From the NCBI RefSeq assembly GCF_016734905.1, contig NZ_JAERPO010000002.1:327425-391424 (forward strand): DNA of 64,000 bases, in the 5' to 3' direction. Below the pieces are notes generated by a model. The model worked only from the letters and a program-made list of their open reading frames with translations, made no database searches and was not told where the DNA came from. Below, piece by piece: positions 36,057 to 46,946 of the stretch. The stretch comes from Sphingopyxis jiangsuensis. GTDB taxonomy: Bacteria; Pseudomonadota; Alphaproteobacteria; Sphingomonadales; Sphingomonadaceae. The position numbers were made by a program, and so were the translations under genes. Within the stretch, counting starts at the first letter, position 1, and every line of letters starts with the position of its first letter.

Positions 36057-37063
36057 AGCGCGGCGATCGCCGCTGCGAGCGGCGCCACGGTCGCCGCATC
36101 CTGGTCCCAGCTCACAACGAGCCGCGCTGCGCCCTCGCCCCAATCGTAAAAGTCGAAACCGGCGGCGCGCAATTGCGCCGCCTCAGCAGCGGTCAGCCGG
36201 ACGAACAGCTCATTCGCCTCGACCGGGTGCATCAGCCGGTCGCCGCACGCTTCGGCAAGCGCCGCGGCGCCGGCATTGGCCGCGCGCGCATTGGCCAGCC
36301 AGAGGTCGTCCTTCAGCATCGCGCAAATCTGCGCCGCGACAAAGCGGCCCTTGCTCAGCAGGTGCCCGCCGCGCTTCTTCAATTCGCGCACACCCGCGCC
36401 GCCGCTGCCGCCGAAAAAGACGATCGCCTCGGCCATCATCGCGCCATTTTTGGTGAAGCCGAACGACAGTGCATCGACCCCCGCGCGCCACGTGACATCG
36501 GCGGGCGAACCGCCGCGATAGGCGACGGCATTGGCAAAGCGCGCGCCGTCCATGTGCAGCTTCAGCCCCTCGGCCTTCGCTACCTCGCCGATCGCCCCGA
36601 CCTCGCCCGGCTCCCACGACAGGCCATATTCGGTCGCGTTGGTGATGCTGATCGCTGCGGGCTGGACCTGGTGCACATCCTTGCGGATGCCGGCAAGCCG
36701 CGTCTTGAGCGCCTCGAGGTCGATCTTCGCGCCGCGCCCCGGCAGCGGCATCAGCTTGGCGCCGCCCGAGTAAAAGGTCGGCGCGCCGCATTCGTCGACC
36801 TCGATATGCGCTTCTTCGTGACAGAGAATGCCCTGCCACGGCCGCACGAAATGCGCGAGGATGATGCTGTTCGCCGCGGTCCCCGTCGACACCCAGACGA
36901 CTTCGCACGACGTCTCGAAAAGGTCCGAAAAGGCGCGGTCGAGCGACTGGCTGAGCGCGTCGCCGTCATAGGCGGTGTCGACAGGGTTGGCGGCCGCCAG
37001 GGCCTCCATCACCGCGGGATGCACCGTCGCGGCGTTGTCGGAGAAGAAGCGCATGGCTGTCAT
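36053..37063 (-). CDS. ltaE: Low-specificity L-threonine aldolase
   Basis: This 336-residue fold-type I PLP enzyme has the threonine-aldolase landmarks FFSDNAATVHPAV, CHEEAHIEVDECGAP, LHMDGARFANA and the PLP lysine in SFGFTKNGAMMAEA. It cleaves L-threonine/allo-threonine to glycine and acetaldehyde. It is coupled to a DMT transporter by a 4-bp overlap. A second in-frame ATG lies at 37054. Confidence 0.92.
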   Translation of the reverse strand: MTAMRFFSDNAATVHPAVMEALAAANPVDTAYDGDALSQSLDRAFSDLFETSCEVVWVSTGTAANSIILAHFVRPWQGILCHEEAHIEVDECGAPTFYSGGAKLMPLPGRGAKIDLEALKTRLAGIRKDVHQVQPAAISITNATEYGLSWEPGEVGAIGEVAKAEGLKLHMDGARFANAVAYRGGSPADVTWRAGVDALSFGFTKNGAMMAEAIVFFGGSGGAGVRELKKRGGHLLSKGRFVAAQICAMLKDDLWLANARAANAGAAALAEACGDRLMHPVEANELFVRLTAAEAAQLRAAGFDFYDWGEGAARLVVSWDQDAATVAPLAAAIAAL

Positions 37064-37103
37064 GCCGCCGCCCTTAGCGCAGCGCAGCGCGGCTGCTAAG
37101 CCC

Positions 37104-38321
37104 TCATTTCGACTGGCGCGCGAGCAGCTTCAAACGCAGCGCGTTGAGCTTGATGAAACCCGCCGCATCCTTCTGGTCATAGGCGCCGGCATCGTCCTCG
37201 AAGGTCACATGGCGCTCGCTGTACAGGCTGTGCGGCGATTTGCGGCCGACGACGCTCGCATTGCCCTTGTAGAGCTTGAGCCGCACCGTGCCGGTCACCT
37301 TCTGCTGGCTGTGGTCGATCGCCGCCTGCAGCATCTCGCGCTCGGGCGCGAACCAGAAGCCGTTATAGATGAGCTCGGCATATTTCGGCATCAGCTCGTC
37401 TTTCAGATGCGCCGCGCCGCGGTCGAGCGTGATGCTTTCGATGCCGCGATGCGCGCGGGCATAAATCTCGCCGCCGGGCGTTTCGTACATGCCGCGCGAC
37501 TTCATCCCGACGAAGCGGTTCTCGACAAGGTCGAGGCGGCCGATGCCATGCTTGCGGCCAAGGTCGTTCAATGCCGCGAGCAGCGTCGCGGGCGACATCG
37601 CCTGCCCGTTGAGCGCGACGCCATCGCCGCGCTCGAAATCGATCGTGATATATTCGGGCGCGTCGGGCGCGTCCTCGGGATTGACCGTGCGCGAATAGAC
37701 ATAGTCGGGAGTCTCTTCCCACGGGTCCTCGAGCACCTTGCCTTCGGACGAAGTGTGGAGGAGGTTCGCGTCGGTCGAGAAGGGACTTTCGCCGCGCTTG
37801 TCCTTGGGAACCGGAATCTGATGCTTTTCGGCCCAGGCGATCAATGCGGTGCGACTGGTGAGGTCCCAGTCGCGCCACGGCGCGATCACCTTGATGTCGG
37901 GGTTGAGCGCATAGGCGCTCAGTTCGAAACGCACCTGGTCATTGCCCTTGCCCGTCGCACCGTGCGCCACCGCGTCGGCGCCGGTTTCCTTCGCAATCTC
38001 GACCAGCCGTTTCGAGATCAGCGGGCGCGCGATCGAGGTGCCGAGCAGATAATCGCCCTCGTAGCGCGCATTGGCGCGCATCATCGGGAAGACGAAGTCG
38101 CGGACGAATTCCTCTTTCAGGTCGTCGATATAGATATGCTCGGGCTTGATCCCCATCAGCTCGGCCTTGGCGCGCGCGGGCTCCAGCTCTTCGCCCTGCC
38201 CCAGATCGGCGGTGAAGGTCACGACCTCGCAGCCATAGGTAACCTGAAGCCATTTCAGGATGACGCTCGTGTCGAGGCCGCCCGAATAGGCAAGGACAAC
38301 GCGCTTGATGGAATCGGTCAT
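37104..38321 (-). CDS. argG: Argininosuccinate synthase
   Basis: This 405-residue protein has the ATP pyrophosphatase P-loop AYSGGLDTS near the N-terminus, [15 protein letters not shown] for citrulline/aspartate binding, and [22 protein letters not shown]. It joins citrulline and aspartate in arginine synthesis. The conserved start [15 protein letters not shown] sets the ATG at 38321, so the longer upstream frame is not used. Confidence 0.98.
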   Translation of the reverse strand: MTDSIKRVVLAYSGGLDTSVILKWLQVTYGCEVVTFTADLGQGEELEPARAKAELMGIKPEHIYIDDLKEEFVRDFVFPMMRANARYEGDYLLGTSIARPLISKRLVEIAKETGADAVAHGATGKGNDQVRFELSAYALNPDIKVIAPWRDWDLTSRTALIAWAEKHQIPVPKDKRGESPFSTDANLLHTSSEGKVLEDPWEETPDYVYSRTVNPEDAPDAPEYITIDFERGDGVALNGQAMSPATLLAALNDLGRKHGIGRLDLVENRFVGMKSRGMYETPGGEIYARAHRGIESITLDRGAAHLKDELMPKYAELIYNGFWFAPEREMLQAAIDHSQQKVTGTVRLKLYKGNASVVGRKSPHSLYSERHVTFEDDAGAYDQKDAAGFIKLNALRLKLLARQSK

Positions 38322-38397
38322 GGCTGTACCTTTGGCTGGAAAGACGCGGGCGCGGCTAGCAGGCTGCCGGTTGCGGCGCAAGCGGCGGGGAGGCCTT

Positions 38398-38835
38398 ATG
38401 GGCAAGGCGGAAATCAAGACCAAGGCCACCGACGTCGCGGTCGATGACTTTATCGCAGCGGTTCCGCACGACAGGCGGCGCGAGGAAGCGCGCATCGTCG
38501 ACGCCATCCACCGCCGCGTCACCGGCTTCGAGCCCAAAATGTGGGGGCCGTCGATTATCGGCTATGGCAGCTATGACTATGTCTATGACAGCGGCCATTC
38601 GGGAACGATGTGCCGCGCGGGATTCAGCCCGCGCAAGGCGGCGATGACCGTCTATCTGATGGGCAATTACTGCGACCGGCAGGCCGAGGCCGACGCGCTG
38701 TTCGCGCGGCTCGGCAAGCACAAGACCGGGAAATCCTGTCTTTACATCAACAAGCTCGCCGACGTCGACCTCGACGCGTTCGAAGGGCTGGTGGCGCTGA
38801 GCTGGGACGTGATGAACCGGCTTTATCCCGCCTGA
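38398..38835 (+). CDS. DUF1801 domain protein
   Basis: This 145-residue protein has the YdhG/DUF1801 pattern: [43 protein letters not shown], followed by [14 protein letters not shown] and [22 protein letters not shown]. The fold is a small alpha-beta domain related to iron-chaperone-like frataxin-fold proteins, and its role is unclear. It is monocistronic and ends at a hairpin shared with the convergent cfa gene. Confidence 0.88.
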   Translation: MGKAEIKTKATDVAVDDFIAAVPHDRRREEARIVDAIHRRVTGFEPKMWGPSIIGYGSYDYVYDSGHSGTMCRAGFSPRKAAMTVYLMGNYCDRQAEADALFARLGKHKTGKSCLYINKLADVDLDAFEGLVALSWDVMNRLYPA

Positions 38836-38838
38836 CCT

Positions 38839-38866
38839 CGTCATCCCGGCTTTCGCCGGGATGACG
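38839..38866. repeat. CATCCCGGC hairpin between convergent genes
   Basis: CGTCATCCCGGC-TTTC-GCCGGGATGACG is a perfect 12-bp stem with a TTTC loop that fits exactly in the 32-bp gap between the DUF1801 and cfa stop codons. It is probably a two-way transcription terminator. Confidence 0.8.
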
Positions 38867-38867
38867 A

Positions 38868-40115
38868 TTACGTTGCAACGCGCGTGTGGCCCGCCTCCGC
38901 CGCCGCCATATAGTCGCGCGTCAGCGGCAGCGCGTGGCGGCTGCGCGCGAACTGGATCTGGTAATTGCCCATTCCGCCGCTTTCGAACGCCGCGGTCGCA
39001 CCCGCGAGGTAAAAGGTCCACATTCGATAGAAGCGCTCGTCCTTGAGTCCGGTGATCTCGTCCCTGTGCGCGAGCGTGTTGGCATACCAATGGCGTAGCG
39101 TCTTGGCATAATGGAGCCGCAGCGTTTCGACGTCGGTGACGATCAACCGGCTCTTTTCACTGGCCGCAAGCGTCTCGCTGAGCGCGGGGATATAGCCGCC
39201 GGGGAAGATATATTTGCGCGTGAAGGCGTCGGTCGAGCCGGGCTTTCCGAACCGCCCGATCGTGTGGAGCAGCATCACCCCGTCGGCGGTCATCAGGTTG
39301 GCGCAGGCGCGGAAGAAAATATCGAAATTGCGCGCGCCGACATGTTCGAACATGCCCACCGAGACGATGCGGTCGAAGCGCCCCGCCTCGCGCGCGGCAA
39401 GGTCGCGATAGTCGATCAGCTCGAACCGCACGCGGTCGGCCACGCCCGCCGCTGCCGCGCGCTCCTGCGCAAGCGCGAGCTGTTCGTGCGAGAGGGTGAT
39501 GCCAAGCACCTCGACGTCGGCGAGCTTCGCGAGCGTGATCGCCATCCCGCCCCAGCCGCAACCGATGTCGAGCACCCGCTGCCCCGGCGCAAGCGCAAGC
39601 TTTGCCGCGATATGCACCTTCTTCGCTTCCTGCGCTTCGTCGAGCGTCATGTCCTCGCGCGGCCAGTAGGCGCAGCTATATTGCATGTCGGCATCGAGGA
39701 AGAGGCGGTAGAGATTGTTGCCGATGTCGTAATGATGCGCGACGTTCGACCGTGAACGGCTGCGGCGATTGATCGAATCGATGCGCGTCTTGACCCAATC
39801 GACCGCTTCGCCGACCGGCCCCTTGTCCTTGAGTTTGGCGCCGCGATCCCACGGCGTGTTCATGCGCAGCAGCGCGACCAGCTCCATGATGTCGCCCTGC
39901 TCGATCAGCATCTCGCCGTCCATGAAGGCTTCGGCGGCGCCGAGCCGCGGGTCGAGGATGATGCGGCGCATCCCCTTGCGGCTGGTGAAACGGATCGCGA
40001 CCTCGGGAAAGCCCGGCGCCGGCGTGCCATAGGTTTCGACCGTCCCGTCGGGACCGGTGACGGTCAGGCGCCCCTTGTGGATGACGCGCGAGAGAAAGGG
40101 GGAGAGTATCGACAT
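38868..40115 (-). CDS. cfa: Cyclopropane-fatty-acyl-phospholipid synthase family methyltransferase
   Basis: This 415-residue protein has an N-terminal lipid-binding region (to about 110) and a SAM-dependent methyltransferase domain. The landmarks are VAHHYDIGNNLYRLFLDADMQYSCAYWP, the SAM-binding VLDIGCGWGGMAITLAK, GMFEHVGARNFDIFF and FPGGYIPAL. It adds a methylene bridge to unsaturated phospholipid acyl chains. It is the last gene of an operon with a sulfite-oxidase-like protein and a cytochrome b. The ATG at 40115 is the conserved start. Confidence 0.93.
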   Translation of the reverse strand: MSILSPFLSRVIHKGRLTVTGPDGTVETYGTPAPGFPEVAIRFTSRKGMRRIILDPRLGAAEAFMDGEMLIEQGDIMELVALLRMNTPWDRGAKLKDKGPVGEAVDWVKTRIDSINRRSRSRSNVAHHYDIGNNLYRLFLDADMQYSCAYWPREDMTLDEAQEAKKVHIAAKLALAPGQRVLDIGCGWGGMAITLAKLADVEVLGITLSHEQLALAQERAAAAGVADRVRFELIDYRDLAAREAGRFDRIVSVGMFEHVGARNFDIFFRACANLMTADGVMLLHTIGRFGKPGSTDAFTRKYIFPGGYIPALSETLAASEKSRLIVTDVETLRLHYAKTLRHWYANTLAHRDEITGLKDERFYRMWTFYLAGATAAFESGGMGNYQIQFARSRHALPLTRDYMAAAEAGHTRVAT

Positions 40116-40156
40116 GGCGGTCACTCGTCTGCGACTTCGAATCGCTTTTCCTTCAA

Positions 40157-40936
40157 TCAGATACCGGCATACCATTCATAATCGACGCGGTCTTCCCAAT
40201 AGCCGCCCTTGCCCCGGCCGATGCCGTCGAGGCTGGCGACCGCCTCGATGCCGGTCAGATATTTGGCGTGCTTGTACCCCAATTGCCGCTCGAGCCGCAG
40301 GCGCAGCGGCGCGCCATTGGCGATCGGCAGCACCGCGCCGTTGAGCGCCCAGGCAAGGATCGTCTGCGGGTGGCGTGCGTCGATCATGTCGCAGCTTTCA
40401 TAATAGAGCGCGTCGCCGAGCCGGTCGGCGCAGCGGAAGACGATATAGCGCGCGGCATCGCGCACCCCCGCCGCCTTCAGGATCGTCGCAAGCTGCGGCC
40501 CCGTCCATTCGCCGATCGCGCTCCACCCCTCGACGCAATCGTGGCGCGTGATCTGCGAGCGCTGGGGCATCGCGCGAATGTCGGCCATCGACAGCGACAG
40601 CGGCCGCGCGACAAGTCCCGTCACCGCGACGCGCCAGTCGGCGAAGCCCCGCGCCGCGTGCGCGGCATAGTCTGCACCCGGCGGCAGGCGGGTTCCGTTC
40701 GCGCGAAAGACGGGCGACAGGTCGGCGCGGGAAAATTCGCGCGCCAGCGCATTGCGGTCCATCAGCGCGCGCTGGCTCGCGCGGTTCATCTCCTCGCCCA
40801 TCGACAATATCTTGCGGACCGCGGGCGCATCGTTGATCGCGTCGCACCCGGCGAGCAGCGGTAGCGCCCCGGCGGTCGCAACAAGGCCGCCCGCGCGCGT
40901 GAGCAGGCGGCGGCGCGGGATGACGACGCCGCTCAT
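40157..40936 (-). CDS. Sulfite oxidase-like molybdopterin protein, exported (MsrP/YedY-like)
   Basis: This 259-residue oxidoreductase has a molybdopterin-binding domain with the molybdenum-ligand Cys134 in TRHDCVEGWSAIGEWTG and the later LRLRLERQLGYKHAKYLTGIE. The N-terminus RRRLLTRAGGLVATAGALPLLAGC looks like a Tat signal (twin Arg) that ends in a lipobox (LAGC, C31), so it may be a Tat-exported lipoprotein. MsrP-type enzymes repair oxidised methionine in the periplasm with electrons from a membrane haem protein. Here a cytochrome b gene overlaps its start by 4 bp and could do that job. Confidence 0.88.
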   Translation of the reverse strand: MSGVVIPRRRLLTRAGGLVATAGALPLLAGCDAINDAPAVRKILSMGEEMNRASQRALMDRNALAREFSRADLSPVFRANGTRLPPGADYAAHAARGFADWRVAVTGLVARPLSLSMADIRAMPQRSQITRHDCVEGWSAIGEWTGPQLATILKAAGVRDAARYIVFRCADRLGDALYYESCDMIDARHPQTILAWALNGAVLPIANGAPLRLRLERQLGYKHAKYLTGIEAVASLDGIGRGKGGYWEDRVDYEWYAGI

Positions 40937-41799
40937 GCGCCCATGTCCTTCACATCCTTCGGCTCGGGCAGCCGGAACCAGCCCGTCACCATCGACCGGA
41001 TCTCGTTCACCGGACCGGCGAGCAGCACCATCGCGATGTGGACGAGAAAGAAAGCAACGAGCGCCCATGCCGCGATGAAGTGGATCGACCGCGCGCTCTG
41101 CCGCCCTCCGAACAGGTCGAGCATCCACGGCGCCGCTGCATTCATTCCGGGCGACATCGTCAGCCCCGTCGCGATCATCAGCGGCAACAGCACGAAAATT
41201 ACCCCGATATAGCTCAGCTTCTGGAGGATATTGTAACGCGCCGCCGCCTCGCCGGTCGGGAAGCGCAGCCGCGCATGCTCCTTGATGTCGTGCCAGATAT
41301 GGCGCGGCGACCATTCGGCGCGGCGGACGTGCAAATCCTTGCGCAAATGACCTCCGAACACCGTCCACAGCATGTAAAGCGTCAGGCTGATCGCGAGCAC
41401 CCAGGCGAAGAAGAGGTGCCAGCGCCGCCCGTCGGCAAGGCTGTAGCGCGTCGGGATCGTCGCCCAGCCCGGAAACGCCCAGGTCTTTTCGACGCCCGCG
41501 CTGTCGGTCCAGCGCCCGAGCACGCCCGTCGTCTCGACGCGCAGCGATCCGACGCGCAGAAAACCGCTGTCCTCGGTCGCGCCGATCACCAGCCACGCCG
41601 GATCGTGGTTCGCGCCATATTGCCCCCAATAGAGACGCGGGTGCGCGTTGAAGATCATCAGCCCGCTCATCAGCAGGACGAGCAGGGTCACGGCATTGGT
41701 CCAGTGCCAGATGCGCGCTGGAAGCCGGTGACGATAAACGCGCTTCGGCGGCGGTGCGGCGGGAGCGGCAGGAGCGGCAGGAGGCGTAGCGTCGGCCAT
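40933..41799 (-). CDS. Membrane cytochrome b (b561 / hydrogenase-type)
   Basis: This 288-residue protein has a Pro/Ala-rich N-terminus and four to five membrane helices with haem-ligand histidines, as in RIWHWTNAVTLLVLLMSGLMIF, RRWHLFFAWVLAISLTLYML and ARSIHFIAAWALVAFFLVHIAMVL. It belongs to the cytochrome b561/Ni-Fe-hydrogenase cytochrome b group, not the MsrQ family proper. It probably passes quinol electrons to the adjacent molybdoprotein, whose start it overlaps. Confidence 0.87.
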   Translation of the reverse strand: MADATPPAAPAAPAAPPPKRVYRHRLPARIWHWTNAVTLLVLLMSGLMIFNAHPRLYWGQYGANHDPAWLVIGATEDSGFLRVGSLRVETTGVLGRWTDSAGVEKTWAFPGWATIPTRYSLADGRRWHLFFAWVLAISLTLYMLWTVFGGHLRKDLHVRRAEWSPRHIWHDIKEHARLRFPTGEAAARYNILQKLSYIGVIFVLLPLMIATGLTMSPGMNAAAPWMLDLFGGRQSARSIHFIAAWALVAFFLVHIAMVLLAGPVNEIRSMVTGWFRLPEPKDVKDMGA

Positions 41800-41829
41800 G
41801 TCTCCTGTTCGCTCCCTCCGCTTCGCCGG

Positions 41830-43542
<1,713 letters not shown>

Positions 43543-43617
43543 CGGGTACTCTCCTCTTGGTCTCGTCGCACTTACCCCTTATGGGGAAGCCTCTTCTGGG
43601 GAAGGTCCGAGATATTT

Positions 43618-44499
43618 ATGTTTCTTTTTGCAACCCTAGCGGACGCAACGCAATATGTGAACTTCCAAGAGATGATGGGGGCGAACAGCGAGATTGCGTT
43701 CAGCGTCTTCGGCCTGCCGATCCGCTGGTATGCGCTTGCATATCTTGCCGGAATCTTCCTCGGCTATTGGTATCTGCTCAAGCTGATTGCACAGCCCGGC
43801 GCCCCGATGGCGCGGCGCCACGCCGACGACATGATCTTCTATGCCATGCTCGGGATCATCCTCGGCGGGCGGCTCGGTTATGTCCTTTTCTATAATCTCG
43901 AAGCCTATATCGCCGACCCGGTGGCGATCCTCCGGCTGTGGGACGGCGGCATGTCGCTCCACGGCGGCGTCCTCGGCGTGCTGGCCGCCATCTGGTATGT
44001 GACGCGCAAGGAAAAGCTGAGTTTCCTGCGCTTTTGCGACTATATTGCCTGCGTCGTCCCCTTCGGCCTGTTCCTCGGGCGCGTCGCCAATTTCGTCAAC
44101 GGCGAACTGTGGGGCCGCGTAACGACGGTACCATGGGCGATCGTCTTCCCGGGCGGGGCAGGCGATCTGCCGCGCCACCCGAGCCAGCTTTACGAAGCAG
44201 GGCTCGAGGGGCTGGTGATGATGGCGGTGCTCGCCTGGCTCTTCTGGCGCACCGACGCGCGTTACAAGCCCGGCTTTCTCGTCGGCATGGCGTCGATCAT
44301 CTATGGCATCAGCCGCTTTGCGGTCGAGTTCGTACGCGAGCCCGATGTCCAGCGGCTATGGGTGGTCGAGGCGACGGGCCTGTCGATGGGCCAGTGGCTG
44401 ACGGTCCCGATGATTGCGATCGGGCTATGGCTCGTCGCGACTGCCAAAGGCCGCCGCCAGCGCGTCGAACCGGTCGCGGGAACCGACAGCATTGCCTGA
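43618..44499 (+). CDS. lgt: Prolipoprotein diacylglyceryl transferase
   Basis: This 293-residue inner-membrane protein has seven probable helices, the essential His in GGMSLHGGVLGV and the Lgt signature GRVANFVNGELWGR (normally GRxGNFxNxExxG). It attaches diacylglycerol to the lipobox cysteine of lipoproteins. The ATG at 43618 gives the best family N-terminus; a longer upstream frame is non-coding. Its stop overlaps a TTG start of the next gene (midA-like) by 8 bp. Confidence 0.95.
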   Translation: MFLFATLADATQYVNFQEMMGANSEIAFSVFGLPIRWYALAYLAGIFLGYWYLLKLIAQPGAPMARRHADDMIFYAMLGIILGGRLGYVLFYNLEAYIADPVAILRLWDGGMSLHGGVLGVLAAIWYVTRKEKLSFLRFCDYIACVVPFGLFLGRVANFVNGELWGRVTTVPWAIVFPGGAGDLPRHPSQLYEAGLEGLVMMAVLAWLFWRTDARYKPGFLVGMASIIYGISRFAVEFVREPDVQRLWVVEATGLSMGQWLTVPMIAIGLWLVATAKGRRQRVEPVAGTDSIA

Positions 44500-45553
44500 C
44501 CGCCCGCCCTCACCGGCGCAGCTTTTGACCGAAATCGCGGCGGCGCGGGGGGTGAGCGTCGCCGACTATATGGCGGCCGCCAATGCGCACTATTATGCGA
44601 CGCGCGACCCGCTCGGCGCCGCGGGCGATTTCACCACCGCGCCCGAGATCAGCCAGATGTTCGGCGAAATGGTCGGCATCTGGATCGCCGACCTGTGGAC
44701 GCGCGCGGGGCGCCCCGCCTTTCGCTATGTCGAGCTCGGCCCCGGCCGCGGCACGCTCGCCGCCGATGCGCTGCGGGTGATGACGCGTTTCGGCTGCACG
44801 CCCGCCGGCGTCGAGCTTGTCGAGACGAGCGCGGCGCTGCGCTCGGCCCAACTGTCACGCATCGCGCAGGCCGAGCATCATGACGAGGTCGCGGCGCTAC
44901 CCTCCGACACGCCGCTCGTCATCGTCGCGAACGAATTTTTCGACGCGCTGCCCGTCCACCAATATGTCCGCACCGGCGACGGATGGCGCGAACGCATGGT
45001 CGTGCGCCGCGACGGACGGCTGCACGCGGTTCCCGGCGATGTGCCCGCCGACGATGCCGTCCCCGCCGCGCTGCGCGATGCCGACGAGGGCGCGATCGTC
45101 GAGACCGCCCCCGCCTCCGCCGCCGTCATGCAGGCCTGCGCCTTTCGCCTCGCACGGCAGGGCGGCGCGATGCTCGCGATCGACTATGGCCATGTCGGCC
45201 CGGCAGCGGGCGACACGCTTCAGGCGGTTAAGGCGCACAAATATGCCGACCCCTTCGCCGACCCCGGCGAGGTCGACCTGACCGCGCACGTCGATTTTGC
45301 CCCGCTGGCAGAGGTCGCGCGGCGCGCGGGGGCAATCGTCCACGGCCCCGTGACGCAGGGCGCCTTGCTGCGCGCGATGGGCATCGACGCGCGGCTCGCA
45401 GGCCTGTCCGCCGCCGCGCCCGACCGCGCAGAGGAGCTGACCGGCCAGCGCGACCGGCTCGTCGATCCCGATGCGATGGGCGACTTGTTCAAGGCGATGG
45501 CGGTGACCGCGTCCGGCTGGCCGCGCCCCGAAGGCTTCGGGATGGCGGCATGA
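44492..45553 (+). CDS. MidA/NDUFAF7-family SAM-dependent methyltransferase
   Basis: This 353-residue protein starts with TTG at 44492 inside the lgt stop region (PDRPPSPAQLL). The family shows in VSVADYMAAANAHYYATRDPLGAAGDFTTAPEISQMFGEMVGIW, the SAM site VELGPGRGTLAADALRV and VANEFFDALPVHQY. The mitochondrial relative methylates an arginine of complex I during assembly; the bacterial target is probably similar but unproven. It is coupled to lgt upstream and a GNAT gene downstream (ATGA overlap). Confidence 0.9.
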   Translation: MPDRPPSPAQLLTEIAAARGVSVADYMAAANAHYYATRDPLGAAGDFTTAPEISQMFGEMVGIWIADLWTRAGRPAFRYVELGPGRGTLAADALRVMTRFGCTPAGVELVETSAALRSAQLSRIAQAEHHDEVAALPSDTPLVIVANEFFDALPVHQYVRTGDGWRERMVVRRDGRLHAVPGDVPADDAVPAALRDADEGAIVETAPASAAVMQACAFRLARQGGAMLAIDYGHVGPAAGDTLQAVKAHKYADPFADPGEVDLTAHVDFAPLAEVARRAGAIVHGPVTQGALLRAMGIDARLAGLSAAAPDRAEELTGQRDRLVDPDAMGDLFKAMAVTASGWPRPEGFGMAA

Positions 45554-46068
45554 CCCAGATCGAACTCGCGACCGCGCGCGACGCCGAAGCGCTGTCGGCT
45601 TTTGCCGAGGCGTCTTTCGCCGCCACTTTCGGCCATATTTACGATCCCGCCGACCTTGCCGCCTTCCTTTCCGGCTGGAACCCGCCCGAACGGCTGCGCG
45701 CGCAGATCGCCGATCCCGACTGGACGATCGCGCTCGTGCGAAATGGGGACGGCACCATCGCCGGCTTCGCCAAGCTCGGCCCGGTCGATTTCGACCTCCC
45801 CGCCGGACAGCCTGCCGACAATGCAGTCGAGCTGCACCAGCTTTATGTCGCAGAGGAAGCCAAAGGCCGCGGCATCGCCGCCGCGCTGATGGACTGGGGC
45901 ATCGTCTGGGCGCGGGCACGCGCTGCGATCCTCTATCTGTCGGTCTTCACCGAAAATCCGCGCGCGCAGGCTTTTTATCGCCGCTATGGTTTCGTCGATG
46001 TCGGTCGCAACGCCTTTCGCGTCGGCAATCATGTCGACGAGGACCGCATCTGGAGGCTCGACCTTTGA
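45550..46068 (+). CDS. GNAT-family N-acetyltransferase
   Basis: This 172-residue acetyltransferase has the acetyl-CoA loop LYVAEEAKGRGIAAALMDW (Q/RxxGxG/A type) and the C-terminal YLSVFTENPRAQAFYRRYGFVDVGRNAFRVG. It acetylates an amine of an unknown small molecule or protein. Its start overlaps the methyltransferase stop, and its stop overlaps the TTG start of pgeF, so it is a fixed part of this coupled gene set. Confidence 0.9.
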   Translation: MTQIELATARDAEALSAFAEASFAATFGHIYDPADLAAFLSGWNPPERLRAQIADPDWTIALVRNGDGTIAGFAKLGPVDFDLPAGQPADNAVELHQLYVAEEAKGRGIAAALMDWGIVWARARAAILYLSVFTENPRAQAFYRRYGFVDVGRNAFRVGNHVDEDRIWRLDL

Positions 46069-46847
46069 CCCCGCCCTTCGCCACCGCCGCTCCGCTGGCC
46101 GGAGTCCCGCACGGATTTTTCGGGCGTCAGGGCGGCGTGTCGACGGGCGAGCTCGCCTCGCTCAACTGCGGGCTCGGGTCGGGCGACGATCCCGCGCTGA
46201 TCGCCGAAAACCGCCGCCGCGCCGCCGACGCGGTGCTGCCGGGCGCGGCGCTTACCGGGCTTTATCAGGTCCATGGCGCACGCTGCGTCATCGTCGATGC
46301 GGCCAGCGACCTTGCCGCACGGCCCGAGGCCGATGCGCTCGCGACGCGCACACCGGGCATCCTGCTCGCCATCCTCACCGCCGACTGCGTGCCCGTGCTG
46401 TTCGCCGATGCCGAAGCGGGCGTCGTCGGCGCGGCGCATGCGGGGTGGAAGGGCGCGCTCGCGGGTGTCACCGACAGGACGCTCGCCACAATGGAAAGCC
46501 TCGGCGCGCGGCGCGACCATATCGCCGCCGCCATTGGCCCGTGCATTGGCCGCGGCTCCTATGAGGTCGACATGGTCTTCGTCGATCGCTTCTGCGCCGA
46601 TGATGCTGCCAACGAACATTTCTTCGCCGCCGGTCGCCCCGGTCACGCGATGTTCGACATCGCCGCCTATGTCGCCGCGCGCCTCGCCGCAGCGGGAGTG
46701 GGCAGGATCGACATCGGCGGGCAGGATACTTGCGCCGAAGAGGCCGACTATTTCAGCTATCGCCGCGCGTGCCTGCGCGGCGAAGGCGGCTATGGCCGGC
46801 AGATATCGATAATCGGGATCGCAAACCAGGCGGCCCAAGACCATTGA
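46065..46847 (+). CDS. pgeF: Peptidoglycan editing factor / polyphenol oxidase family (YfiH)
   Basis: This 260-residue laccase-like domain protein has FFGRQGGVSTGEL, the zinc-site residues H69 (QVHG), C125 (TADCVPV) and H142 (GAAHAGWKG), and GPCIGRGSYEV. PgeF removes L-Ser from mis-made UDP-MurNAc-L-Ser; some family members also oxidise or phosphorylate purine nucleosides. The start is TTG at 46065, in a TTGA overlap with the GNAT stop. A double hairpin follows the gene. Confidence 0.92.
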   Translation: MTPPFATAAPLAGVPHGFFGRQGGVSTGELASLNCGLGSGDDPALIAENRRRAADAVLPGAALTGLYQVHGARCVIVDAASDLAARPEADALATRTPGILLAILTADCVPVLFADAEAGVVGAAHAGWKGALAGVTDRTLATMESLGARRDHIAAAIGPCIGRGSYEVDMVFVDRFCADDAANEHFFAAGRPGHAMFDIAAYVAARLAAAGVGRIDIGGQDTCAEEADYFSYRRACLRGEGGYGRQISIIGIANQAAQDH

Positions 46848-46848
46848 T

Positions 46849-46926
46849 CGTCATTCCGGCGAAAGCCGGAATCTCGCCGTTGCGGCCCAACGCTTCGAAG
46901 AGATCCCGGCCTCCGCCGGGATGACG
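46849..46926. repeat. Double CATTCCGGC/CATCCCGGC hairpin element
   Basis: CGTCATTCCGGC at 46849 pairs with its partly mutated inverse CGCCGGGATGACG ending at 46926, with inner CCGGAATCTCG and GAGATCCCGG arms. It has the same two-hairpin layout as the element at 32408. It separates pgeF from the DASS transporter. Confidence 0.75.
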
Positions 46927-46946
46927 GAAAAGAAAAGGGAGAGGCA

